Assembly (NCBI RefSeq): GCF_018614135.1
Contig: NZ_JAGGOW010000038.1
Location: forward strand, 1 to 64,000
DNA: 64,000 nt
Direction of reading: 5' to 3'
Source of the DNA: Streptomyces sp. ISL-66
Lineage (GTDB): Bacteria; Actinomycetota; Actinomycetes; Streptomycetales; Streptomycetaceae
Positions 1-8,325 of the stretch are shown here, piece after piece (positions within the stretch are counted from its first letter, which is position 1; every line of letters begins with the position of its first letter). A model generated the notes under the pieces. It searched no databases and had not been told where the DNA came from. It saw only the letters and a program-made list of their open reading frames with translations. The translations under genes were made by a program, and so were the position numbers.

Positions 1-647
1 CGGCGGCCCCGGCGCCCGCCCCGGCCCCCGTCCACGCCACCGCGCCGCAGGCCGCCGCCCCCGGCGCCGGGAAGATCAACCTCGACAAGGGCCGGGTGAA
101 CCTCCAGAAGAACCAGACCGTCTCCCTGGTCAAGGGCGGCCGCCCGCTGCTCTCCCAGGTCAAGATGGGCCTCGGCTGGGAGCCGGCCTTCCGCGGCCGG
201 GACATCGACCTCGACGCCTCCGTCATCGCGTACGGCCCGCAGCGCAACCACATCGACAGCTGCTACTTCGGCAAGCTGTCCATCCTCGGCGGCTCCGTCA
301 AGCACTCCGGCGACAACCTCACCGGCGAGGGCGCGGGCGACGACGAGGTGATCGTCGTGGACCTCGGCCGGCTCCCCGCCGACGCCACGGGCCTGGTCTT
401 CACGGTCAACTCCTTCTCCGGGCAGAAGTTCACCGAGGTGGCCAAGGCCTACTGCCGCCTGATCGACGCGGCGAGCGGCGAGGAGCTGGTGCGCTTCGAC
501 CTCACCGGCGCCGAGCCGCAGACGGGCGTCATGATGGCCAAATTGGTCAAGCAGTTCTCCGGCGAATGGGAGATGACTGCCATCGGCGAGTTTGTGAAGT
601 CGCGCACAGTACGGGGCATGGTCAAACCGGCCGCGCAGGCACTCTGA
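1..647 (+). CDS. TerD-family stress protein, N-terminus cut by window edge
   Basis: The frame is open from base 3, so the protein begins outside the window; the GTG at 96 is probably internal because TerD-like sequence (GKINLDKGRVNLQKNQ) already starts before it. The visible part is an Ala/Pro-rich linker of about 20 residues followed by one complete TerD domain. Recognisable TerD signatures are MGLGWEP, DIDLDAS, an acidic GDNLTGEGAGDDE loop of the Ca-binding type, and FTVNSFSGQKF. TerD proteins are cytoplasmic stress proteins linked to tellurite resistance and, in Streptomyces, to calcium and development; no enzymatic role is established. The Ala/Pro linker implies at least one more domain upstream, possibly a second TerD domain, which cannot be seen here. 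Family assignment is firm; architecture is inferred. Confidence 0.9.
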   Translation, partial: AAPAPAPAPVHATAPQAAAPGAGKINLDKGRVNLQKNQTVSLVKGGRPLLSQVKMGLGWEPAFRGRDIDLDASVIAYGPQRNHIDSCYFGKLSILGGSVKHSGDNLTGEGAGDDEVIVVDLGRLPADATGLVFTVNSFSGQKFTEVAKAYCRLIDAASGEELVRFDLTGAEPQTGVMMAKLVKQFSGEWEMTAIGEFVKSRTVRGMVKPAAQAL

Positions 648-747
648 GCAGGTGGGCGGGCACATGGAGCTACGGCGCCCGGCCGCCGGAGCGTACCGGG
701 TGAGCGATTCCACCCTTAAAGCGGAGGCCTCTGTCAGTGCCCGCCCG

Positions 748-753
748 TAGCCT
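748..753 (+). promoter_or_regulatory. Candidate -10 (TAGCCT), leaderless promoter
   Basis: TAGCCT fits the Streptomyces TAnnnT -10 pattern and ends 7 bases before the ATG at 761, so transcription would start at or next to the start codon. No clear -35 is visible. Confidence 0.4.
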
Positions 754-760
754 TGGAACC

Positions 761-931
761 ATGCACCAGACACTCCAGCCCGCGGGACCCGCCCGCCCGT
801 CCGCCGCCGAGGCGAACGAGGCGATACGGCGGCTCGTCGAGAGCCGGGTGGACGGCGAGTGGCCCTCCGAGGCGTACGAGTTCCTCCTCGAAGAGTGGGC
901 CGCGGCCAGCCACGCCGAAGACTCCCCGTAG
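761..931 (+). CDS. Small hypothetical protein, 56 aa
   Basis: Short acidic protein beginning MHQTLQPAGPARPSAAEANE, with a Pro/Ala-rich N-terminus and an amphipathic second half (EAIRRLVESRV, then EAYEFLLEEWAAA). I do not recognise the family. Start choice: ATG 761 has a -10-like TAGCCT 7 bases upstream and no Shine-Dalgarno, consistent with a leaderless message. An in-frame GTG at 737, preceded by GGAGG at 723-727, would add 8 residues and is the alternative. A strong inverted repeat follows at 991-1025. Codon bias looks typical, but so short a frame could be wrong. Confidence 0.5.
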   Translation: MHQTLQPAGPARPSAAEANEAIRRLVESRVDGEWPSEAYEFLLEEWAAASHAEDSP

Positions 932-990
932 CCAGACCCGCGGGACCGTCCCGCCCGGTCTGATCATCCACTGAGAACGAACGACGCGAA

Positions 991-1025
991 GAGAGCCGCC
1001 GGGGCCCGTGGCCCCGGCGGCTCTC
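991..1025. terminator. Bidirectional hairpin terminator
   Basis: Perfect 15-bp stem (991-1005 with 1011-1025) and 5-base loop, between the convergent ends of the small gene at 931 and the PhoX-like gene at 1053. No T-run, as is usual for Streptomyces terminators. Confidence 0.8.
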
Positions 1026-1052
1026 CCGTGTCGGGGCTCGGGCCCCGCCGGT

Positions 1053-2492
1053 TCAGTGCGCGCGCCGCCACGGGCCCGTGATGGCCAGCATGATGCCCGG
1101 GTCCTGGAGGTTGGCGAACAGCGTCCGCTCGTCCGGCGAGAAGCAGACCCCGGTGAACTCCGAGTACTCCGGCTCCTCGGCCGTGCCCAGGTTCATCTCG
1201 TTGCGGGCCAGCGGGTAGGTGCGCCCCGACTCGGTCGCGCCGAACAGGTGCTGCAAGCCCGAGCCGTCCTCCGCGATGATCAGACCGCCGTACGGGGAGA
1301 CCGTGATGTTGTCGGGGCCGTCGTAGCCGCCGTCCACCGTCGTGTCGGCGTTCACCCCGATCAGGACCATCAGCCGGACCGTGCGCCGCTTGGCGTCGTA
1401 GAACCACACCTGGCCGTCGTGCGCCGCGCCCGGGCTCTCCTCACGGGCGTAGGAGGAGACGAAGTACGCCCCGCCGTCGGCCCACCACATGCCCTCAAGC
1501 TTGCGGCCGCGGGTCACGGCCGAGGCCCCGAACTGCTTGCGCACCGGCACGGTGCGCGCGTCGCGGTCCGCGACCGGCACCCAGTCGACCCCGTACGTGG
1601 TGCCGATCTTCGTCGCCCGCGAGAGGTCGTCGACGAAGCGGCCGGAGCTGTCGAAGCACTTGGCGGCCGCCAGCACGCCGGCGTCGTCGGCGAGCGTACG
1701 GAGCTTGCCGCGCCCGTGCCGGAAGCCGCTCGGCGGGGCCCAGCGGTAGAGCAGCCCGTTGGGGCCGGAGGCGTCCTCGGTCAGGTAGGCGTGGCCCTGG
1801 CGCGGGTCGATGACCACGGCCTCGTGCGCGTACCGCCCGAAGGCCTTCACGGGCTTCGGCGCGCGGTTCGCGCGGCGGTCGTGCGGGTCCACCTCGAAGA
1901 CGTACCCGTGGTCCTTGGTCATCCCGTTCTTGCCGGCGAGGTCCTCGGTCTCCTCGCAGGTCAGCCAGGTGTCCCAGGGCGTCGCGCCGCCCGCGCAGTT
2001 GGTCGACGTACCGGCGACGCCGACCCATTCGGCGACTTCGCCGCCGCGCCGGACCTCGACGACCGTGCAGCCGCCGGCCGCGGCCGGGTCGTAGACGAGG
2101 CCCTCGGTGAGCGGGACGGGGTGCGCCCAGCCCGAGCGCGGGCCCTTCAGCTCGTGGTTGTTGACCAGGAGGGTGACTCCCCGGTGGCCCTCGAAGGCGG
2201 CCGTACCGTCGTGGTTGGACGGAGTGAGCTCGCCGGAGTCGAGCTTCGTGACCCCACTGTGGGTGATCACCCGGTAGGAGAACCCCGCGGGAAGGGCCAG
2301 GATGCCGGCCGGGTCGGGGACGAGCGGGCCGTAGCCGGGGCCGCGGGAATGGCCGTGGCCGCCCTGCGGCGCACCGTCGTCGGCGGCGAGGGCGCCGGGG
2401 GCGGTGGCGAGTGCGCCGACCGTCCCCGTCAGTGCGACTCCCGCACCGGCGAGGACGGTGCGGGCGGTGAAGTCTCTGCGGCTGAGCGGCAT
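1053..2492 (-). CDS. PhoX-like alkaline phosphatase / DUF839 protein, Tat-exported
   Basis: 479-aa secreted protein of the PhoX/DUF839 family, beta-propeller phosphatases that use Ca and Fe to release phosphate from organic esters. Residues 1-36 form a twin-arginine signal (RR at 5-6, SRRDF, hydrophobic core, AxA-type cleavage near GALAADDG). The family hallmark is at about 165-181: NCAGGATPWDTWLTCEE, with Cys166 in the position of the iron-ligand cysteine of PhoX. The start at 2492 is set by the Tat motif and by GGAG 6 bases upstream; an in-frame start at 2561 would add 23 residues that are not signal-like. Two direct GTTCA repeats upstream (2557-2578) look like a PHO box, implying PhoR-PhoP control. 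It is shorter than classical PhoX, so phosphatase activity is inferred from family and regulation. Confidence 0.85.
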   Translation of the reverse strand: MPLSRRDFTARTVLAGAGVALTGTVGALATAPGALAADDGAPQGGHGHSRGPGYGPLVPDPAGILALPAGFSYRVITHSGVTKLDSGELTPSNHDGTAAFEGHRGVTLLVNNHELKGPRSGWAHPVPLTEGLVYDPAAAGGCTVVEVRRGGEVAEWVGVAGTSTNCAGGATPWDTWLTCEETEDLAGKNGMTKDHGYVFEVDPHDRRANRAPKPVKAFGRYAHEAVVIDPRQGHAYLTEDASGPNGLLYRWAPPSGFRHGRGKLRTLADDAGVLAAAKCFDSSGRFVDDLSRATKIGTTYGVDWVPVADRDARTVPVRKQFGASAVTRGRKLEGMWWADGGAYFVSSYAREESPGAAHDGQVWFYDAKRRTVRLMVLIGVNADTTVDGGYDGPDNITVSPYGGLIIAEDGSGLQHLFGATESGRTYPLARNEMNLGTAEEPEYSEFTGVCFSPDERTLFANLQDPGIMLAITGPWRRAH

Positions 2493-2556
2493 CTGGTCTC
2501 CAGGGGTGGGGAGGTGGTGCGCCTGTCGTGCGGTCGTCGGCGCACACGCTCCCGCC

Positions 2557-2578
2557 CGCACGTGAACGCCGACTGAAC
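2557..2578 (-). promoter_or_regulatory. Candidate PHO box (PhoP-binding direct repeats)
   Basis: Read on the minus strand, two abutting 11-base units: GTTCAGTCGGC (2578-2568) and GTTCACGTGCG (2567-2557). Streptomyces PhoP binds 11-bp direct repeat units with a GTTCA core; both units keep the core and a G at position 9. The site lies 65 bases upstream of the PhoX-like start. Confidence 0.65.
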
Positions 2579-2657
2579 TACCCGGGAAATCGAACCGACC
2601 CCTTCCCGGTGCCCTCGATGGCCGAGTCCACTTCGGGAACGGCTGGTTACCGCCGCC

Positions 2658-4193
2658 TCACGCGGCGCGAGAACGCGCCTTGAAGGCGGCCTTCCGGGCC
2701 TCCTTCGCGGCCTTCTTGTCGGGGTGCAGCCGCCCCATGGCCTCCAGGACGTCGGCCGTCGCCGGATGGTCCACCCGCCAGGCCTGGTCGAAGAAACCGG
2801 TGTGATGGGCCGTCAGCGACTCGATCAGGAAGGGCAGTTCCAGCGCCTCGGCCTCCCCGTCCGCGGCGAGCTGCGCCGCGATGGTGTCGACCGTCAGCCA
2901 GAACACCATCGTCTCGCCCGGAGCCGGTACGTCGGCGGCCCCGCGCTCGGCCAGCCACACCCGGGCGAGCCCGCCGAGCTCCGGGTCGTCGAGCACCGCC
3001 CGGACCGCCGGTTCGGCCTGCTCCCCCGTCGGCGCGAGGGCCTGCTGGCAGCGCAGCCGGCGCAGCGGGGCGTTCTCGTCGGCGCCGCGGGCCGCGGCGA
3101 GCAGCTCCTCGACCGCGGTGGACACCGGGCGGCCGGCCAGCCAGTGCTCGATCTCGGCCTGGGCCGCGGTCTCGGAATAGTGGGAGACCACCTCCAGCAG
3201 CACGTCGGCGCCCTTGTCGGCCAGTTCGCCGAGGGCCGGGGCCTCGACCCCGGCTTCCAGCATCCGCGCGCGGATCCCGTACAGGCCGAGCGGGGTCAGC
3301 CGGACCATCCCGTAGCGGGCGACGTCCTCCTCGTCCACCGGACCGGCGTGGCCCGGGGCCGGCCTGGCGCCCGCCGCGAGCTCCTCGTCGTCGGCCTCCG
3401 CCATCAGCGCCTCGTCGACGGGACGGAACTCCACCAGCCCGATCGGCTCCAGCTGCCGGAACTGGTCGTCGAGGCGCATCATCGCGTCCGAGACCTGCTC
3501 CAGTACGGCGTCGGTCGGGTCGCCCATGTCCTGCGGGACGACCATCGAGGCGGCGAGGACGGGCAGCGGGACCGGCTCCTCGGCCGCGCCACCCTCGGCG
3601 ACGGTGAGCAGGTACAGGTTGGCGAGGACGCCGTCGAGGAAGTCGGCCTCGCGGCGCGGGTTCCAGTCCAGCTGGTCGAAGTCGATCTCGCCGCCCGCGT
3701 CGAGGGCGTCCACGAGGTCGTCGAGCGCGGGCACCGCCGCGTCGGCGAGGACGGTGTCCAGGGCGGCCAGCCACAGGTCGAGCACGTCGCCGGGGGCGCC
3801 GCCGGTCACCAGCGCCAGGTCTTCGCCGGGCTCGGCGGTCCCGAACTCGTCCGCTCCGTCGGCCGGTTCGCCGGAGCCGGCGCCTGAACCGGAGCCTGAG
3901 CCCTCCTCCGGCTCGGTGACGTCGACCAGACCGGTGTCCACGGCCACGCGCCAGGCCTGGCTCGCGTGCGCGGCTGAGTCCTCGTCGGCGTCGTCGAGGC
4001 CGAGCACGGCGACGGCCTCGGGCAGCTGCGCGGCGACGAGTTCGCCGCCGACGTCCACGCGCGTGTCCGGTCCGGCCCAGCGGGCGAGACGGACGGCGCG
4101 GGCGAACAGCGGGGCCGCCAGGGCGTCGCGGGCCAGTTCCGCGTCGGGGAGCAGCCGTACCGGCGGCAGCGTGGGGTGCGAGTCTGCGGACAT
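2658..4193 (-). CDS. Uncharacterised 511-aa acidic cytoplasmic protein
   Basis: I do not recognise a family. The protein has no signal peptide or membrane segment. It is acidic and Ala/Leu-rich, with a Gly/Ser-rich spacer (GSGSGSGAGSG) near residues 105-115 separating an N-terminal domain of about 100 residues from a longer helical part. The C-terminal half looks like repeated helices (for example RVWLAERGAADVPAPGETMV) and ends in a Lys/Ala-rich basic tail (KKAAKEARKAAFKARSRAA). The start at 4193 follows GAGGAG at a good distance; an upstream in-frame start at 4310 would add a Pro-rich stretch lacking domain character. It is transcribed towards the PhoX-like gene and divergently from the secreted nuclease. 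Confidence 0.75.
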   Translation of the reverse strand: MSADSHPTLPPVRLLPDAELARDALAAPLFARAVRLARWAGPDTRVDVGGELVAAQLPEAVAVLGLDDADEDSAAHASQAWRVAVDTGLVDVTEPEEGSGSGSGAGSGEPADGADEFGTAEPGEDLALVTGGAPGDVLDLWLAALDTVLADAAVPALDDLVDALDAGGEIDFDQLDWNPRREADFLDGVLANLYLLTVAEGGAAEEPVPLPVLAASMVVPQDMGDPTDAVLEQVSDAMMRLDDQFRQLEPIGLVEFRPVDEALMAEADDEELAAGARPAPGHAGPVDEEDVARYGMVRLTPLGLYGIRARMLEAGVEAPALGELADKGADVLLEVVSHYSETAAQAEIEHWLAGRPVSTAVEELLAAARGADENAPLRRLRCQQALAPTGEQAEPAVRAVLDDPELGGLARVWLAERGAADVPAPGETMVFWLTVDTIAAQLAADGEAEALELPFLIESLTAHHTGFFDQAWRVDHPATADVLEAMGRLHPDKKAAKEARKAAFKARSRAA

Positions 4194-4458
4194 GGGGGCG
4201 GTTCTCCTCGCGGGCACGGATGGTTCGGGGTGTGCGGGCGGCTCCGGCAGCTCAAGCGGCTCGGGCAGCCCGGGCGGTGCGGGCCGTACGGCGCACCAGC
4301 GTAGACGCATTTCGGGCGCTCCCGGCCGGCGAACCCTTTTGGTTCATCCCACAGACCGCTGCCGTATTGACTGGAGGGCTTGACAACTTTGCTGACCAAG
4401 AAGGAAATTGACGCGCGTAGATCTTTGCATTTTCCTCCTCACACCGGAGTTCCTGCCC

Positions 4459-6300
4459 ATGCGCTCCTCGCATCCCCGTTCCGCCGCCGTCGCGGCCCTC
4501 GTCGCCACCGCCCTGGCCACCGGCCTGATCGCGGGTACCGCCGAGGCGGCCGAAGGCGCCGCGTCCGCCGATCCGATACGCATCCACGACATCCAGGGCA
4601 CCACCCGGATATCCCCGCTCGCCGGCAAGCAGGTCACCGATGTCGAGGGCATCGTCACCGGCGTCCGTACGTACGGCTCGCGCGGTTTCTGGATCCAGGA
4701 CCCGGACGCCGACGACAACGACGCCACCAGCGAAGGCGTGTTCGTCTTCACCAGCTCGGTCCCGACCGTCGCCGTCGGCGACGCCGTCAAGGTCTCCGGC
4801 CTGGTCGGCGAGTACGTCCCCGGCGGCGTCTCCTCCGGGAACCAGTCGGTCACCCAGATCTCCAAGCCGGTCGTGACCGTGGTCTCCTCGGGCAACGCGC
4901 TGCCCGAGGCCACCGCCGTCAACGAGTACTCCGTCCCGAGCGAGTACGCCCCGGCCGGCGACCCGGCCGCCGCCGGCAGCATCAACGGCCTGACCCTGGA
5001 GCCGTCGCGCTACGCCCTCGACCACTACGAGGCGCTGGAGGGCATGAACGTCAAGATCGGCACCTCCCGCGTGGTCGGCGCCACCGACGCGCACGCGGAG
5101 CTGTGGGTCACGGTGAAGGGCTGGGAGAACGCCGCCAAGCGCGGTGGCACGATCTACGGTTCGTACGAGTCCCAGAACACCGGCCGCCTGCAGATCCAGC
5201 AGCTCGCGCCCCTCGCGCAGCAGCCGTTCCCGGTGGCCAACGTCGGCGACAAGCTGGTCGGCGTCACCGAAGGCCCGATGGACTTCAACCAGTTCGGCGG
5301 CTACACGCTGGTGGCCCGTACCCTCGGCACGGTCACGGCGGGCACGCTCGCCCCCGAGAAGACCAAGGCGCAGGCCGCGCACGAGCTGGCCGTGGCCACG
5401 TACAACGTCGAGAACCTCGACCCGAGCGACCCGCAGGAGAAGTTCGACAACCTGGCGAAGGCCGTCGTCGAGAGCCTCGCCTCCCCCGATGTCGTGGCCC
5501 TGGAGGAGATCCAGGACGACAACGGCGCCAAGAACGACGGCACCGTCTCGGCCGAGGCCACGCTGACGAAGTTCACGGCGGCGATCGCCGCCGCGGGCGG
5601 CCCGGCCTACCAGTGGCGGACCGTCGACCCGCAGAACAACAAGGACGGCGGCGAGCCCGGCGGCAACATCCGCCAGGTGTTCCTCTTCAACCCGGCGCGG
5701 GTCTCCTTCACCGAGCGCGCCCCGGGCGACGCGGTGACGGCGACCGGTGTGACCAAGGAGAACGGCAAGGCCGCCCTGACCCACTCCCCCGGCCGCATCG
5801 ACCCGGCCAACCCGGCGTGGACCGACAGCCGCAAGCCGCTGGCCGGCGAGTTCGTCTTCCGCGGCAAGACGGTCTTCGTGATCGCCAACCACTTCGGTTC
5901 CAAGGGCGGCGACGAGGGCCTGACCTCCGTGCACCAGCCCCCGGTCCGCTCCTCCGAGGCCAAGCGGCTGCTCCAGGCGCAGGCCGTGAACGGCTTCGTG
6001 AAGGACATCCTCGCGGTGGAGAAGAAGGCCGCGGTCCTCGTGGTCGGCGACATCAACGACTTCGAGTTCTCGGGCACGACGCAGGCGCTGGAGGACGGCG
6101 GGGCGCTGTACGCGGGGATCAAGTCCCTGCCGAAGGCGGAGCGGTACTCCTACGTGTACCAGGGCAACGCGCAGGTCCTGGACCAGATCCTGACGAGCCC
6201 GTCGATCAAGCAGTTCACGTACGACAGCGTGCACATCAACGCGGAGTTCGCTGCCCAGAACAGCGACCACGACCCGCAGGTCATCCGTTTCCGCCCGTAA
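4459..6300 (+). CDS. Secreted endonuclease/exonuclease/phosphatase-family nuclease
   Basis: 613-aa exported protein related to extracellular nucleases of the NucH/ExeM type. A Sec-type signal covers about residues 1-31 (AGTAEAAEG). An OB-fold-like region follows (VEGIVTGVRTYGSRGFWIQD), as in YhcR-type nucleases. The catalytic EEP domain starts near residue 313 (ATYNVENL), with metal-binding Glu at 349-350 (LEEIQDD), the GDINDFEFSG motif near 530 and the terminal SDHDP motif at 602-606. The expected catalytic set is complete, so it should cleave DNA/RNA outside the cell for nutrient recovery. The start at 4459 is chosen for GGAG about 10 bases upstream; the frame is open back to 4408. TTGACA at 4380-4385 could be a -35, but I see no convincing -10. 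A terminator hairpin follows at 6311-6349. Confidence 0.88.
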   Translation: MRSSHPRSAAVAALVATALATGLIAGTAEAAEGAASADPIRIHDIQGTTRISPLAGKQVTDVEGIVTGVRTYGSRGFWIQDPDADDNDATSEGVFVFTSSVPTVAVGDAVKVSGLVGEYVPGGVSSGNQSVTQISKPVVTVVSSGNALPEATAVNEYSVPSEYAPAGDPAAAGSINGLTLEPSRYALDHYEALEGMNVKIGTSRVVGATDAHAELWVTVKGWENAAKRGGTIYGSYESQNTGRLQIQQLAPLAQQPFPVANVGDKLVGVTEGPMDFNQFGGYTLVARTLGTVTAGTLAPEKTKAQAAHELAVATYNVENLDPSDPQEKFDNLAKAVVESLASPDVVALEEIQDDNGAKNDGTVSAEATLTKFTAAIAAAGGPAYQWRTVDPQNNKDGGEPGGNIRQVFLFNPARVSFTERAPGDAVTATGVTKENGKAALTHSPGRIDPANPAWTDSRKPLAGEFVFRGKTVFVIANHFGSKGGDEGLTSVHQPPVRSSEAKRLLQAQAVNGFVKDILAVEKKAAVLVVGDINDFEFSGTTQALEDGGALYAGIKSLPKAERYSYVYQGNAQVLDQILTSPSIKQFTYDSVHINAEFAAQNSDHDPQVIRFRP

Positions 6301-6310
6301 CGGCGCCGTT

Positions 6311-6349
6311 CCGGAGGGGCCGGCCGGCACCGCCGCCCGGCCCCTCCGG
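6311..6349 (+). terminator. Hairpin terminator after nuclease gene
   Basis: 12-bp perfect stem (6311-6322 with 6338-6349) with a 15-base loop, starting 10 bases after the nuclease stop codon and ending 12 bases before the GNAT gene. Confidence 0.7.
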
Positions 6350-6361
6350 CATGATCCGGGC

Positions 6362-6826
6362 ATGATCTTCCGTACCGCAACGCGTCAGGACCTGCCCGCC
6401 GTACTCGGGCTGCTGGCGCAGGATGAGGCGGAGCCGGTTGGCTCCGGAGCCGGAGCCGCGGTCCCCGTCGAGGTCACGGAGGCCCATGAGCGGTCCTTCG
6501 CCGCGATCGAGGCGGACCCGCGCAACGAGATGCTGGTCCTCGTGGAGGACGGAACCGTCCTCGGCTGCCTACAGCTCACGTACATCCCGGGACTCGGGCA
6601 GGGCGGACAGGACCGGGCGCTCGTGGAGGCCGTACGGATCCGCGCGGACCGGCGGGGCGGCGGCCTGGGGGCCGGGCTGATGGAGCGGGCGGTGGAGCGG
6701 GCCCGCGAGCGGGGCTGCGGCCTGATGCAGCTCACCAGCAACAAGCGGCGCGGTGCCGCGCACCGCTTCTACGAGCGACTGGGCTTCACCCGGAGCCACG
6801 AGGGCTTCAAGCTGCCGCTGGTCTAG
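6362..6826 (+). CDS. GNAT-family N-acetyltransferase
   Basis: 154-aa protein of the Gcn5-related acetyltransferase fold, transferring acetyl from acetyl-CoA to an amine. The acetyl-CoA loop is at about residues 97-105 (RRGGGLGAGLM, an R/Q-x-x-G-x-G/A form), preceded by the beta-4 strand VEAVRIRADR. The C-terminal half has the usual LTSNKRRGAAHRFYERLGF motif, where the Tyr/Phe near YERLGF packs against CoA. Similar stand-alone GNATs occur widely and the substrate cannot be predicted. It starts at ATG 6362, 61 bases after the nuclease stop and beyond a terminator, so it is probably a separate unit; no strong Shine-Dalgarno is seen. Confidence 0.85.
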   Translation: MIFRTATRQDLPAVLGLLAQDEAEPVGSGAGAAVPVEVTEAHERSFAAIEADPRNEMLVLVEDGTVLGCLQLTYIPGLGQGGQDRALVEAVRIRADRRGGGLGAGLMERAVERARERGCGLMQLTSNKRRGAAHRFYERLGFTRSHEGFKLPLV

Positions 6827-6978
6827 GGTTCGGCGGGCGGGTCGGGGGGGCCGCCGACGGAGGGAGGCCGGGACCTTTGGCCCTGGCGTGACGCTCGGCA
6901 CATCCCTACCCATTCGGGCGCTCGTGGTGTTGAGTGTCCCCACGCCCGATCTTGTACCGCACTCCTTGGGAGGAACGC

Positions 6979-7233
6979 GTGTTCCCCTCCATCTCCCTCG
7001 CCCAGGAAATCGGCATCGCCGTCCTGCTCGTGGCAGCTCTCGTCTGGGTCATCGGCCTGGGCCACATGCTGTGGGACAGCCGTTTCCACCAGTCGGAGCC
7101 AGGCGCCTTCGAGGGCCTCGCGGTCATCCCGGCCCAGCGCGGCACCTTCGCGCACCCGCTGGAAACGGTGGAACTGACCGAGGCGGAACAGCAGGCCTTC
7201 GCGGGCCTGATCCGCACGATCCCCCTGCACTGA
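6979..7233 (+). CDS. Small single-pass membrane protein, 84 aa
   Basis: Hypothetical membrane protein. After FPSISLAQE a single transmembrane helix (about residues 9-27, IGIAVLLVAALVWVIGLGHML) is followed by a soluble tail of about 55 residues ending GLIRTIPLH. GTG 6979 is selected because GGGAGGA sits 5-6 bases upstream; an in-frame start at 6934 would add 15 residues without a ribosome-binding site. I do not recognise a function. A strong terminator hairpin follows at 7262-7292. Confidence 0.7.
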   Translation: MFPSISLAQEIGIAVLLVAALVWVIGLGHMLWDSRFHQSEPGAFEGLAVIPAQRGTFAHPLETVELTEAEQQAFAGLIRTIPLH

Positions 7234-7261
7234 CCGAGCCCCTCCCGGCCCGCGCAGCACA

Positions 7262-7292
7262 GCGCCCTCCCCCGCTCGGGTGGGGAGGGCGC
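7262..7292. terminator. Bidirectional hairpin terminator
   Basis: Perfect 11-bp stem (7262-7272 with 7282-7292), 9-base loop, between the convergent small membrane protein gene and dapD. Confidence 0.8.
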
Positions 7293-7332
7293 CGTCATGG
7301 GGCTGTCACGCCGGGACCGAGAGGTCCGGGCG

Positions 7333-8313
7333 TCAGTTGTGGCTGTGCAGGATCTCGTTCAGGCCGCCCCACGCCGCCTTGTACGGGCGGGCTTCGACGG
7401 TGCCGGTGACCGAGTTGCGGCGGAACAGGATGTTGTTGGCGCCCGAGAGCTCCAGGGCCTTGACGATCTGGCCGCTCGGGAGGGTGACGCGGGTGCCCGC
7501 GGTCACGTACAGCCCTGCCTCGACGACGCACTCGTCGCCCAGCGCGATGCCCACGCCCGCCTCGGCGCCGATGAGGGTGCGCTCGCCGATCGAGATGATC
7601 TGCTTGCCGCCGCCCGACAGGGTGCCCATCGTGGACGCGCCGCCGCCGATGTCGGAGCCGTCGCCGACGACGACGCCCGCGGAGATGCGACCCTCGACCA
7701 TGGAGGTGCCCAGCGTGCCGGCGTTGAAGTTGACGAAGCCCTCGTGCATGACGGTGGTGCCTTCGGCGAGGTGCGCACCCAGGCGGACCCGGTCCGCGTC
7801 GGCGATGCGCACGCCCTTGGGGGCGACGTAGTCCGTCATCCGCGGGAACTTGTCGATCGAGGTGACCTGGAGGTGCAGGCCCTCGGCGCGCGCGTTCAGC
7901 CGTACGGTCTCCACCTGGTCGACGGCGACCGGGCCGAGCGAGGTCCAGGCGACGTTGGCCAGCAGGCCGAAGACGCCGTCCAGGTTCTGGCCGTGCGGCT
8001 TGACCAGACGGTGGCTGAGCAGGTGCAGGCGCAGGTACGCGTCGTGCGCGTCCAGCGGCTTGTCCTCGAGGGAGGAGATCACGGTGCGGACGGCTACGAC
8101 CTCGACGCCGCGGACCGCGTCCTGGCGGATCGCCTTGGGGGCGCTGGCTCCGAGCAGTTCCACGGCCTGTTCGGCGGTGAGGCGCTCGGTGCCGGCCGGG
8201 CCGGGCTCGGCGACCAGCTGGGGAGCGGGGAACCAGGTGTCGAGGACGGTGCCGTCGGCGGTGATGGTGGCAAGTCCGGCGGCGACGGCGCCGGTGGTAC
8301 GCGTAGCAGTCAT
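7333..8313 (-). CDS. dapD: 2,3,4,5-tetrahydropyridine-2,6-dicarboxylate N-succinyltransferase
   Basis: 326-aa DapD of the actinobacterial type (about 317-330 aa). It transfers succinyl from succinyl-CoA to tetrahydrodipicolinate in the succinylase branch of lysine/meso-diaminopimelate synthesis, feeding peptidoglycan. The C-terminal half shows a left-handed beta-helix of hexapeptide repeats, visible as spaced small hydrophobics in stretches such as [20 protein letters not shown], with the glycine-rich [16 protein letters not shown] loop. The ATG at 8313 has no Shine-Dalgarno, but TAGGTT lies 6 bases upstream, so a leaderless transcript is likely even though the MFS stop is only 9 bases away. 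A terminator follows at 7262-7292. Confidence 0.95.
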   Translation of the reverse strand: MTATRTTGAVAAGLATITADGTVLDTWFPAPQLVAEPGPAGTERLTAEQAVELLGASAPKAIRQDAVRGVEVVAVRTVISSLEDKPLDAHDAYLRLHLLSHRLVKPHGQNLDGVFGLLANVAWTSLGPVAVDQVETVRLNARAEGLHLQVTSIDKFPRMTDYVAPKGVRIADADRVRLGAHLAEGTTVMHEGFVNFNAGTLGTSMVEGRISAGVVVGDGSDIGGGASTMGTLSGGGKQIISIGERTLIGAEAGVGIALGDECVVEAGLYVTAGTRVTLPSGQIVKALELSGANNILFRRNSVTGTVEARPYKAAWGGLNEILHSHN

Positions 8314-8319
8314 ATCCGA

Positions 8320-8325
8320 AACCTA
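8320..8325 (-). promoter_or_regulatory. Candidate -10 (TAGGTT) for leaderless dapD, overlapping MFS stop
   Basis: Minus-strand TAGGTT matches TAnnnT and is 6 bases from the dapD ATG. Its TAG is also the stop codon of the upstream MFS gene (8325-8323). Confidence 0.45.

Noticed and set aside
1008..2576. Plus-strand frame opposite the PhoX-like gene
   Set aside because: Shadow of the minus-strand gene, which has Tat signal and family motif.
4341..4352. GGTTCATCCCAC as a PHO box for the nuclease
   Set aside because: Only one unit matches; neither neighbouring 11-mer has the GTTCA core.
4252..6363. Long minus-strand frame opposite the secreted nuclease
   Set aside because: No domain character; the plus-strand nuclease has complete catalytic motifs and a signal peptide.
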